Below, one piece after another: positions 1 through 6,760 of a DNA stretch of 8,035 bases (position 1 is the stretch's first letter; every line of letters starts with the position of its first letter). The stretch is taken from positions 1 through 8,035 of the forward strand of contig JAJRVC010000059.1 of assembly GCA_024277475.1 (NCBI GenBank). Reading direction: 5' to 3'. Made by a program: the position numbers and the translations under genes. The notes beneath the pieces are model-generated. The model did not search any database. It saw nothing but the letters and a program-made list of their open reading frames with translations, and was not told the origin of the DNA. Source of the stretch: Deltaproteobacteria bacterium (GTDB lineage: Bacteria > Desulfobacterota > Desulfobacteria > Desulfobacterales > JAFDCJ01).

Positions 1-1
1 G

Positions 2-172
2 CTTGCAGGCTATCTCGGCAGTAAACTTCTTATCGGGTTTTTACTCGGCAATGACTTGATAACGGTTCCAACGGCCGACAAGTTGGCCTGGGCGGCTTTG
101 CTGGTCCAGTGGGGCGCCATGATAGAGGCCCCGCTTTGGATGATGAAAGGCAATCAGGTTCGCCGGCCTTAG
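2..172 (+). CDS. C-terminal end of an integral membrane protein (5' end outside the window)
   Basis: Frame 2 of the plus strand is open from the window edge to a TAG at 170-172 and encodes 56 residues. They look like the end of a polytopic membrane protein. One hydrophobic stretch (AGYLGSKLLIGFLLG) and a second (LAWAALLVQWGAMIEAPLW) are separated by a short polar loop, and a basic tail (KGNQVRRP) probably lies in the cytoplasm. No start codon is inside the window because the gene enters from the left. It converges on the minus-strand operon, with 111 nt between the two stop codons. I do not recognise the family; a transporter or permease is likely from composition alone. The overlapping minus-strand frame (30-224) is rich in Pro, Arg and Ser and has no family-like features, so the plus-strand reading is preferred. 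Confidence 0.65.
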   Translation, partial: LAGYLGSKLLIGFLLGNDLITVPTADKLAWAALLVQWGAMIEAPLWMMKGNQVRRP

Positions 173-191
173 TGCATTTATTCACAAATAT

Positions 192-228
192 GGTTGTTAG
201 AACTTTGGAATTTCTCAAGTTCATAACC
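192..228. terminator. Weak hairpin between convergent genes, possible bidirectional terminator
   Basis: GAACTT (200-205) pairs with AAGTTC (217-222) around an 11-nt loop. GGTT (192-195) can pair with AACC (225-228) beyond an asymmetric internal loop. It lies between the stop codons of the convergent genes, where a shared terminator would be expected. Neither side carries a clear T-run, so intrinsic termination is unproven. Nothing else is evident in 173-283. Confidence 0.25.
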
Positions 229-283
229 CTCGCTATTCTTCAATGCTCTATGACACATTGCCTTTACACCCAGTTTGGCTTTC

Positions 284-1267
284 CTACTCCCCGGTATACA
301 AATGGCAGGCAGCAGAGTGGGTGGGAGACAATCGAACGGTCTTCGGTTCCATTTGGTGGCAAATGCCACCCATCTTTTCCGGGCAGCGGGTATGGAAACA
401 ACAACCATTAGGGATGTTGAGGGGGCTAGGTATGTCACCTTCGAGCAGAATTTGATCATCATTCTGCTGTGGCTCCGGCAGGGGTACCGCCGACAAGAGA
501 AACTTTGTATAAGGGTGAGCCGGGGAGTCGAAGAGCTCATCCACGGAACCCTCTTCTACGATTCGGCCAAGATACATCACCGCCACGCGGCTGCATACAT
601 ATCGGATCACAGCCAGGTTGTGGGAGATAAACAGGTAAGTCAGGGAAAATTTTTCCTGCAATTCTTCTAGGAAATGAAGGGTTAAGGCCTGGACTGATAC
701 GTCCAGGGCCGAGGTCGGTTCGTCCAGGATGAGCATTTTCGGGTTCAGTGCCAGGGCCCGTGCAATACCGACCCGCTGCTTCTGCCCACCGCTTAATTCA
801 TGGGGGAAACGGTATAAATGCTCCTTTTTTAATCCCACCAGTTTCACCAATTCCCGAACCCTTTCGACTAGGGCCCGGCCTCGCATTCGGTCATAGATGA
901 TCAAAGGTTCGCCAACGCTTTTAAGGATTGTTTTTCTTGGATTAAGGGATGAGTGAGGATCCTGAAAAATCATCTGCATATCGCGACGCTGCTGGCGTAA
1001 CGATTCAGAATCAAGCTGGGCTAGGTTAACTCCTTGAAACAGGATGTCACCTCTGGTGGGCTCGATCAACCGTAGCACGGTCCTGGCCAGGGTGGTTTTA
1101 CCTTAACCGGACTCGCCGACTACGCCGTAGGACTCGCCGATTCCAACTTCGAAACTGACATTCCGGACCGCCTTGACCGTCTCTGTTGATTTATGGAACA
1201 AACCCCGCTTGATGGGAAAGTGCTTACTCACATTTTTTACTTCAAGAAGGTTCATATTTAACAACAT
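284..1267 (-). pseudogene. DppF-type peptide ABC transporter ATPase, interrupted by TAA in the Walker A motif
   Basis: A full-length DppF/OppF-like ATPase of 327 codons is present, except that codon 55 (1103-1105) is TAA. It falls inside the P-loop: GESG-stop-GKTT, where the family normally has Ser or Cys. The frame is the same on both sides, so this is a substitution, not a frameshift; TCA (Ser) to TAA is one change. Everything downstream is preserved: Q-loop Q102, signature LSGGQKQR (158-165), Walker B LILDEP (179-184), switch His216, HPYT (251-254), and the C-terminal oligo_HPY region with Cys289, Cys295, Cys303 and Cys321. ATG 1267 begins 7 nt after the upstream ATPase stop; ATG 1255 is an alternative. 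Translation would yield 54 residues. Restart at GTG 1078 would give a protein without Walker A, unable to bind ATP normally. A genuine nonsense mutation or a base-call error are both possible. Confidence 0.85.
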
Positions 1268-1274
1268 CAGTCTT

Positions 1275-2291
1275 TCAGCGCCGAACGTCTCCCGGCCAAG
1301 AGGGATCATAGAGAAAACAAGCTGTCCTATGGCCCGGTTTCACTTCTTCCAACAGCGGCTTTACTTTCCGGCAGATGTCCATCGCCTGGTCGCAACGCGG
1401 GTGGAACCGGCAACCTTGAGGCGGTTCAATGAAACTGGGAATGCTGCCTTTGATCCCGACAAGGGAGTCAACCCGGCGAGACAGGCGTGGAATCGACTTC
1501 AACAAGCCCCGGGTGTAAGGGTGGGCCGGCTGGCCAAAAACTTGCTCGATAGTCGCCGTCTCCACAACATTGCCGGCATACATGACAGCGATGTGTCTGC
1601 ATAGCTTCGCCACTACGCCCAAATCGTGTGAAATGAGCAAAATTGCAAGGTTAAATTGCTCGACTAAGTTTTTCAACAATCGGAGGATCTGAGCTTGGAT
1701 AGTGACGTCCAGTGCGGTGGTCGGCTCATCGGCGATCAGCAATTCCGGTTTACCGGAAAGGGCCATGGCGATCAGCACGCGTTGGCGCATTCCCCCGCTG
1801 AATTCGTGCGGATATTCTTTGATCCTTTTAGCAGGGCTGGGAATCTGGACGGCGTCAAGTAATTCTACCGCCTGATCCCGGGCTTGTTTTCTGGAGACCG
1901 ATTCACCCCGCTGTCTGCCGTGGCGGACAATAACGTCCACCATCTGTTTTTCGATGCTGAATACAGGGTTCAGATAAGTCATCGGATCCTGGAAAATCAT
2001 GGCGATCCTGGTGCCCCGAATACATTCGATTTCCTTTTCAGACTTAGCCAGCAGATCATCTCCCTGAAACAGGATCCGACCGGAGACTATTCGGGTGGGC
2101 GGCACCGGCAGAAGGCCCAGCACCGCCTTGGAGGTAATCGATTTGCCGCAGCCGGTTTCGCCCACTAGTCCTAGGGTGTCGCCGGGCTGCAACTCCAGAC
2201 AGATGCCGTCTAACACTCGAGCGGTGCCTTCGAAAGTGTCGAAGTGGATCACCATATCCTCTATCTGGAGTATGTTCGTGTTATCGGTCAC
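1275..2291 (-). CDS. DppD-type oligopeptide/dipeptide ABC transporter ATP-binding protein
   Basis: Cytoplasmic ATPase subunit that would pair with a DppF-type partner and hydrolyse ATP to power import through the two permeases. It has 338 residues with every catalytic motif present: Walker A GETGCGKS (44-51), Q-loop Q101, signature FSGGMRQR (164-171), Walker B LLIADEP (184-190), D-loop ALD (193-195) and switch His222. HPYT (257-260) opens the oligo_HPY tail, whose Cys294, Cys300, Cys307 and Cys325 match the four-cysteine arrangement that binds an iron-sulfur cluster in some DppD proteins. The start is taken as GTG 2291: GGGGGTGAG lies 7 nt upstream and contains the TGA of the preceding permease gene, suggesting coupled translation. 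The frame stays open back to ATG 2399, but that extension lies inside the permease gene and does not look like an ATPase N-terminus. The DppD assignment is firm; the substrate is unknown. Confidence 0.95.
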   Translation of the reverse strand: MTDNTNILQIEDMVIHFDTFEGTARVLDGICLELQPGDTLGLVGETGCGKSITSKAVLGLLPVPPTRIVSGRILFQGDDLLAKSEKEIECIRGTRIAMIFQDPMTYLNPVFSIEKQMVDVIVRHGRQRGESVSRKQARDQAVELLDAVQIPSPAKRIKEYPHEFSGGMRQRVLIAMALSGKPELLIADEPTTALDVTIQAQILRLLKNLVEQFNLAILLISHDLGVVAKLCRHIAVMYAGNVVETATIEQVFGQPAHPYTRGLLKSIPRLSRRVDSLVGIKGSIPSFIEPPQGCRFHPRCDQAMDICRKVKPLLEEVKPGHRTACFLYDPSWPGDVRR

Positions 2292-2297
2292 GGTTGT

Positions 2298-2306
2298 CTC
2301 ACCCCC
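2298..2306 (-). promoter_or_regulatory. Ribosome binding site fixing the GTG start of the DppD-type gene
   Basis: GGGGGTGAG on the minus strand overlaps the stop codon of the DppC-type gene and sits 7 nt before GTG 2291. It is the reason to prefer that start over the upstream in-frame ATG at 2399. Confidence 0.7.
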
Positions 2307-3264
2307 TGCTATGCGGGTCCAGAATATCACGCAGACCGTCGCCCAGCAAGTTGAATCCGAGTACGGTGGTAAAAATGGCCAGGCCCGGAAAGGTGGCATA
2401 CCACCACCAGTTGGGCAAAAAATTCCGGCCTTCGCTGATCATGGCTCCCCATTCCGGAGTGGGGGGTTGAGCGCCGACGCCGATAAAGCCCAAACCGGCA
2501 GCCGCCAATATGGCCATACCCATGTCCATCGAGGCTTTGACAATAATTACAGACAAACAGTTAGGCAGGATATGATGGAAGATGATTCTGGCTTTGCGGG
2601 CTCCGATTGAACGGGCGGCCTCGACAAACGATTCTTCCTTGATAGACAATGTTCTCCCCTGGACCAAGCGTACGTAACCCGGCCACCAGACAATCGACAG
2701 GGCAATCATTGAATTTGTCATCCCCGGACCCATGGCACCAATGATGGCCAGAGCAAATATCCGGCCCGGGATAGACAGGAACATGTCGGTTACGCGCATA
2801 ATCAGCTCCCCGATCCAGCCGCTTACATATCCGGCGGTAATACCCAGGGGCACTCCTATGCCCACGGCAACCAGAATGATGATCAACCCGATTTTAAGAG
2901 AAATTCTGGTGCCCAACAGCACCCGGGTAAAAATGTCCCGGCCCAGCTCATCGGTTCCGAACCAGAACGTATTATCGGGCTTCATCAGTTTCCGGGCCAT
3001 GTGGATGGTACCGGTGGCATCTTCAGGAAAAGGGACTACCAAGGGGCCGATCACGGCCATTAAAATAAACATGCTGACGATAGCCAAACCCAAAATAGAC
3101 AGGGGGCTCTTGCTGAACAAGTAGATCGACAGACGGATGTCACGCAGACTGGATTCATGCTCTTGTTTCCATTTGCCCCAGACACTCTCTATATCGGGTT
3201 GAAGCTCATTGTTCGTTACTTCGTCGTTTCCTATGTCTTTTATGTTTTTGGGCGGGTTAGTCAT
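2299..3264 (-). CDS. DppC-type oligopeptide/dipeptide ABC transporter permease
   Basis: Inner-membrane permease of 321 residues, the second channel subunit of the importer. A cytoplasmic N-terminal stretch of about 50 residues leads to the first membrane segment (about 55-78). The family motif WFGTDELGRD is at 101-110. Further membrane segments lie at about 123-147, 165-195, 238-262 and 288-308. The EAA loop that contacts the ATPases runs from about 210 to 235 (EAARSIGARKARIIFHHILP), and the C-terminal GDGLRDILDP is at 308-317. Start ATG 3264 overlaps the DppB-type stop by 8 nt (ATGACTAA), a common translational-coupling arrangement. An in-frame ATG at 3303 lies inside the upstream gene and would add a Cys-rich extension not typical of the family. 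All landmarks are intact. The transported ligand is not deducible from this subunit. Confidence 0.96.
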   Translation of the reverse strand: MTNPPKNIKDIGNDEVTNNELQPDIESVWGKWKQEHESSLRDIRLSIYLFSKSPLSILGLAIVSMFILMAVIGPLVVPFPEDATGTIHMARKLMKPDNTFWFGTDELGRDIFTRVLLGTRISLKIGLIIILVAVGIGVPLGITAGYVSGWIGELIMRVTDMFLSIPGRIFALAIIGAMGPGMTNSMIALSIVWWPGYVRLVQGRTLSIKEESFVEAARSIGARKARIIFHHILPNCLSVIIVKASMDMGMAILAAAGLGFIGVGAQPPTPEWGAMISEGRNFLPNWWWYATFPGLAIFTTVLGFNLLGDGLRDILDPHSRG

Positions 3265-4264
3265 AGCGCACCCGTGGGTCGAGCAACCCGTAAAGCAAGT
3301 CAATGAACAGATTGGTCAGCATAAAACTCAGCCCGACAATCAGGGTGACACCCATAATAGGCTGGAAGTCCGCAAAGATTGCCGACTGGACTGCATACTG
3401 GCCGATACCCGGCCAGTCGAAGACGGTTTCGACCAGTATGGTGCCGCCCAGCATCCAGCCAAAACGCAGCCCAATCATGGTGGTCGTAGGAATCATGGCG
3501 TTTTTCAACGCATACTGGGTAATGATCCGGAACCGGGAAATGCCGTGGGCCCGTGCGCTGGTAATAAAATCCCGCCCCAGTACTTCCAGCATATCGGCCC
3601 GGTTGACCCTGATGATGCTGGCCAGGGCCGGGAAGGACAACACTAGGGCCGGCAAAAAAATGTGTCTCAAGGTCTCTATGAATACCGACCATTTTCCGGC
3701 AATCAGGCTGTCTATCAGATACAGATGGGTCACAGCGTGCGGGGCTTCGGTCAGCATGTTCAACCGTCCCCCCACTGGAAAAAGGTCAAACTTCAGTGAA
3801 AAAAGCAACTGAAGCATTAATCCCGACCAGAACATGGGCAGGGCCAACCCGGATACCGAGAACACCCTGGCCAGGTGATCCAGCGGACCGTCCCGATAGA
3901 CGGCACAAATCACGCCCAGGGGAATCCCCAGGATGATGGCCATCAGGAGCGAAAACAGGGTCAATTCCAAAGTGGCCGGAAATAGACGGATCAGGTCTTC
4001 CAGGACATCATGTTGCGTCCGGATGGATCGACCGAGGTTGCCGGTCACCAAACCTTTGATGTAGTCGATGTATTGCATGGCCAGGTTCTTATTTAGTCCG
4101 AACTCTTCCCGCAAAACCTGAATCATCTCCTCAGTGGCATCGGGGCCGGCCGCCACCCGGGCCGGGTCTCCGGGAGCCACTCTGGCCACTATGAAGGTGA
4201 TGGTTATCAGGCCGAACAGGGTGATGATGATAAGCAGCAATCTTTTAATAATATACTGTTTCAT
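3257..4264 (-). CDS. DppB-type oligopeptide/dipeptide ABC transporter permease
   Basis: Inner-membrane permease of 335 residues, the first channel subunit. The N-terminus MKQYIIKRLLLIIITLFGLI is the usual short basic tail followed by the first membrane segment. VARVAPGDPA (26-35) and GNLGRSI (75-81) are family landmarks in the periplasmic region. Other hydrophobic segments lie at about 99-122, 136-157, 203-220, 262-282 and 301-325. The EAA loop spans about 227-259 (from EVLGRDFITSARAHG to the final P259), and the protein ends LLDPRVRYD, as is typical. The ATG at 4264 follows AGGAAGGA (4277-4284) with 12 nt between, somewhat long but plausible. The gap from the binding-protein gene contains a strong hairpin. 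Its end overlaps the next permease gene by 8 nt. It looks complete and functional. Confidence 0.96.
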   Translation of the reverse strand: MKQYIIKRLLLIIITLFGLITITFIVARVAPGDPARVAAGPDATEEMIQVLREEFGLNKNLAMQYIDYIKGLVTGNLGRSIRTQHDVLEDLIRLFPATLELTLFSLLMAIILGIPLGVICAVYRDGPLDHLARVFSVSGLALPMFWSGLMLQLLFSLKFDLFPVGGRLNMLTEAPHAVTHLYLIDSLIAGKWSVFIETLRHIFLPALVLSFPALASIIRVNRADMLEVLGRDFITSARAHGISRFRIITQYALKNAMIPTTTMIGLRFGWMLGGTILVETVFDWPGIGQYAVQSAIFADFQPIMGVTLIVGLSFMLTNLFIDLLYGLLDPRVRYD

Positions 4265-4317
4265 CGATCAATACGTTCCTTCCTGCACTGCTTGAACTCC
4301 ATCCACCGCCAACCGAC

Positions 4318-4345
4318 GGGACCGGCCGGTTAGACAGCCGGTCCC
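4318..4345 (-). promoter_or_regulatory. GC-rich intercistronic hairpin after the binding-protein gene
   Basis: On the minus strand GGGACCGGC and GCCGGTCCC form a perfect 9-bp stem around a 10-nt loop. It begins 25 nt after the binding-protein stop and ends 53 nt before the DppB-type start. No T-run follows it, so it is not a canonical intrinsic terminator. Hairpins in this position in binding-protein transporter operons commonly protect the upstream message or cause partial termination, giving more binding protein than permease. That role is inferred here. Confidence 0.55.
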
Positions 4346-4370
4346 CGCCCGCCGGATGTCGGCATGCTGC

Positions 4371-5951
4371 TTATTTGTCAATATATATCGTGTAAAAATC
4401 AACTTCATTGGTAAAACGCAAAGGACAGAACGTAAAGCCTTTGACATAGTCCCTGAAGGCCCACTGGCGATTCATTTGCATACCGAAAACTTCCGGTGCA
4501 TCTGCCATGATCATGGGCTGGATTTTTTTGTAGTACTTCATCCGTTCGTCCCAGTCGCTGGTGGAGCGAGCTTTTTCAATAAGCTGCCAGACCTCCGTGT
4601 TCTCATAGAACGAGGAACCATAGTATTTCCCCCAGGAATTTTTATGGTACTGGTATGCCACTGCATCCGGATCATCGAATTTAGGTGTGGTGAAAATAGC
4701 TATCAAATCCGGCGAAGTTTCTACTTTAGAGCCCCGGGCGGTCATATTCGGCCAGGTTAGAGGAACCATTTTGACTTTGATGCCAATTTTGGCCAGATTG
4801 TCGATTAGGATAAGGCCGATGTTCTTTTCCGAGTCGAGTCCCTGGACATAGACGTATTCCAACTCAAAACCGCCGTCCGGATAACCCGCCTTTTTCATGT
4901 ATTCCTTTGCCTTGACCAGGTCCTGCCGGTAAGCGTTGGTGGATACATGGCCTTTGAGGCCGATCGGAAAAGGGCTGTCTTCAAGAATGGCCTTGCCATT
5001 GAATACCGCAAGCATGGCTTCATAATCAAAGGCGTAGCACACGGCCTTGCGAATGTTAATGTCCTTAGTGTACCCCTTCTTGGTATTCATCTTCAGCCCG
5101 AAGGTGGTGATACCGGGGTCATTGGTCACAACAATACCGGGCATTTTGGCAATCAGGTCCAGATCGTCGGGGCTCAGGCCGGCCACCATATCCAGCTGGC
5201 CCTTCTGAAGGCCGATTTTAAGGGAACTGGTCTCACGGATTAACTTGAAAATAATACTGTCCGGATGATTTTCATTCTCCCAACCGCGCCAGTAATCAGC
5301 AACAGCCTCCAACTCATAAAGAACGCCTTGTTCCCAGCGTCCCTGCTTAAAAGGTCCGGAACCGGCTTCATGGTCCTTCAGCCAGTCTTGTCCATAATCG
5401 CCATTCTTTTCATTGGCCATAACCGTCTTGGGATTCATAATGTACCACCACGGAAGGACTGACCTGAATGGAGCGTAAGGCGAGTTAAGTTTGAACTGAA
5501 TGGTATACGCATCGATGACTTTGATATTTGAAATTTCCAGGATGCCGGCCAGCATCCAGGAGATGCCCTTTTTGAGCTTCAGGGTGCGCTCAAAGGAAAA
5601 TTTTACCGCGTCGGCCGTCAGTGGATCGCCGTTATGGAATTTGGCATTTTTTACCAGATGAAATGTCCACACTGTGGCGTCGGCGTCGACTTCGTACTTT
5701 TCAGCCAGCCAGGGAACCAGTTTGGCCGGATTACCCACATACTTATACAGGCCGTCATAGAGACCCTGTTGGAGCATGCGTCGAGACCAGTCCGTTTTCA
5801 GGCTGGGATCGATATTCGGAGCCGGCTGCCGGCCACCGAAGACCATGATTTTTTTGCCGTCGACAATTTGGATTGCCTGACCCGTACCGGCCAGCGAAAA
5901 GATTAAACCAATACAGGCCACCATTAAAATAACTAAAAATCTTGATTTCAT
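4371..5951 (-). CDS. Family 5 extracellular solute-binding protein of a peptide-type ABC transporter
   Basis: Exported receptor of 526 residues that would capture the ligand and deliver it to the permeases. The N-terminus (MKSRFLVILM, hydrophobic core to about 21, then AGTGQA) is a signal peptide with probable cleavage after GQA near residue 26. No proper lipobox is seen: the only early Cys (13) follows MVA and would leave a very short core. The SBP_bac_5 region around 82-123 is typical (TVWTFHLVKNAKFHNGDPLTADAVKFSFER), and length and ending fit the family. DDPDAV (426-431) sits where peptide-binding relatives carry a ligand-contacting acidic loop, but specificity cannot be assigned; peptides, opines or other amides remain possible. 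Start ATG 5951 has AGGA 8 nt upstream. ATG 5960 is in frame but overlaps that ribosome-binding site. The 131-nt gap before it may allow separate control. Confidence 0.93.
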   Translation of the reverse strand: MKSRFLVILMVACIGLIFSLAGTGQAIQIVDGKKIMVFGGRQPAPNIDPSLKTDWSRRMLQQGLYDGLYKYVGNPAKLVPWLAEKYEVDADATVWTFHLVKNAKFHNGDPLTADAVKFSFERTLKLKKGISWMLAGILEISNIKVIDAYTIQFKLNSPYAPFRSVLPWWYIMNPKTVMANEKNGDYGQDWLKDHEAGSGPFKQGRWEQGVLYELEAVADYWRGWENENHPDSIIFKLIRETSSLKIGLQKGQLDMVAGLSPDDLDLIAKMPGIVVTNDPGITTFGLKMNTKKGYTKDINIRKAVCYAFDYEAMLAVFNGKAILEDSPFPIGLKGHVSTNAYRQDLVKAKEYMKKAGYPDGGFELEYVYVQGLDSEKNIGLILIDNLAKIGIKVKMVPLTWPNMTARGSKVETSPDLIAIFTTPKFDDPDAVAYQYHKNSWGKYYGSSFYENTEVWQLIEKARSTSDWDERMKYYKKIQPMIMADAPEVFGMQMNRQWAFRDYVKGFTFCPLRFTNEVDFYTIYIDK

Positions 5952-6082
5952 TTGTTCCATCCTTTCATTGTTAGTTGTTCATGCCATTATCAGGCAATAT
6001 CCGCATCGGCTGTTTGCAGATTGAAAAGGCAGCGGACGATCCTGGCAGCCAGTTTGTATCACAGCTGCTACCCGCTTTGCGG
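5952..6082 (-). other. 131-nt gap between the aroM and binding-protein genes
   Basis: This is the longest gap inside the operon. A small hairpin (CCGC-TTT-GCGG, 6072-6082) directly follows the aroM stop. A -10-like GATAAT is present on the minus strand (5986-5991), about 35 nt before the binding-protein start, but no good -35 lies 16-18 nt upstream of it. An internal promoter is possible and weakly supported. No gene is seen here. Confidence 0.3.
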
Positions 6083-6760
6083 TTAGGGCTGGAGCAACTC
6101 GGCGACAGTCCGGGCTACAATGGAATTTGCTACGATGACCGGTTTCCCCGTGGCTCGCCTGATCTCCCGACGATGTTTGTTGCTAAAGCCCATGCAGTGA
6201 AGGACTACTACATCGGGATCATGCCGGCTTAACAGCTCGATTGCCCGGCTAAGTGTTGTGCCCGAGTCGTAAGGGGAAGCGCTGACAGCAACTACGTTGG
6301 ATGTGATGTGCAGCAGGCTTCGGCGGGACGGTTCCTCTTGTTCCGGCAGCGGCACAACCAGCCCTAATGTGTATTGATTCCCAACGACGGCCTGTAGGCA
6401 GCGGTCAACAATGTCCTGCGCAGCCAGGACCAGGACACGGGATTTAAATCTGGGAAAGTGTCCGGTGCATAAGAGCAGGATCAGATCCACGTCCTCCCTG
6501 ATCAGTTCGTCAATTCGGGCTTGCACCAGCGGAATGACGCCTTCTTTGGAAATTACGACCTGGTCACCGTTGGCCAACCGGGTGCATAGAACGTTCTGGC
6601 CTTCAGTCGGCGCCAAAGCCCCGATGGCATCCCCGGAGAGGCCGTCCAATGCCCCTTTTTCAACGACCTCAACCTCCGATCCGATCATTGCCGTCATGGC
6701 CGGTACGATATCACTGCGAGGTGACTGGCCCACGGTGATCATGCCTAATCGGGAAGTCAC
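6083..6760 (-). CDS. aroM: AroM family protein (Asp/Glu racemase-like superfamily)
   Basis: Cytosolic protein of 225 residues, the same length as E. coli AroM, whose biochemical role is not established. Features: N-terminal RLGMITVGQSPRSDIVP (4-20); LILLLCTGHFPRF (93-105) with Cys98; VVVLHCMGFSNKHRREI (184-200) with Cys189; and KPVIVANSIVARTVAELL (206-223). The two Cys at the ends of strands in each half resemble the catalytic pair of aspartate/glutamate/hydantoin racemases, so an isomerase-like activity on an imported amino-acid derivative is plausible, though inferred. The second motif and the C-terminus match E. coli AroM as I remember it. That protein seems to have Ser at the first Cys position, so this copy may be catalytically more complete. 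It starts with GTG at 6760, overlapping the DUF1177 stop by 4 nt (GTGA), behind GGTGGAG (6765-6771). There is no reason to link it to shikimate metabolism here. Confidence 0.9.
   Translation of the reverse strand: MTSRLGMITVGQSPRSDIVPAMTAMIGSEVEVVEKGALDGLSGDAIGALAPTEGQNVLCTRLANGDQVVISKEGVIPLVQARIDELIREDVDLILLLCTGHFPRFKSRVLVLAAQDIVDRCLQAVVGNQYTLGLVVPLPEQEEPSRRSLLHITSNVVAVSASPYDSGTTLSRAIELLSRHDPDVVVLHCMGFSNKHRREIRRATGKPVIVANSIVARTVAELLQP

Noticed and set aside
30..224. Minus-strand 64-residue open frame after the DppF gene
   Set aside because: Its composition is rich in Pro, Arg and Ser with no family resemblance, and it lies opposite a convincing membrane-protein tail.
284..1078. A separate short ATPase starting at GTG 1078
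   Set aside because: It starts inside the ATPase fold just after Walker A and has no ribosome-binding site that I can see. It is the remainder of the interrupted DppF gene.
1103..1105. Recoding of the in-frame stop as a sense codon (selenocysteine, pyrrolysine or altered code)
   Set aside because: The codon is TAA, not TGA or TAG, and TAA serves as an ordinary stop for aroM and the DppB-type gene in the same operon.
1173..1604. Plus-strand 143-residue open frame
   Set aside because: It is antisense to the end of the DppD gene and the start of the DppF gene, which have complete family motifs. The plus-strand peptide shows none.
2095..2610. Plus-strand 171-residue open frame
   Set aside because: It is an antisense shadow spanning two well-supported genes.
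3209..3812. Plus-strand open frames of 145 and 169 residues
   Set aside because: They lie opposite the DppB-type gene and the DppB/DppC junction, have no recognisable features, and lack a ribosome-binding context.
4318..4345. Rho-independent terminator ending the binding-protein transcript
   Set aside because: The stem is strong but no T-run follows on the transcribed strand, and the permease genes downstream belong to the same transporter.
5913..5951. Lipoprotein signal (lipobox MVAC) in the binding protein
   Set aside because: Met at the -3 position is not typical and the hydrophobic core before Cys13 would be too short. Continuing hydrophobic sequence up to GTGQA fits signal peptidase I better.
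5975..6232. Plus-strand 85-residue open frame across the gap and the aroM 3' end
   Set aside because: It overlaps aroM in antisense and has no ribosome-binding site or family features.
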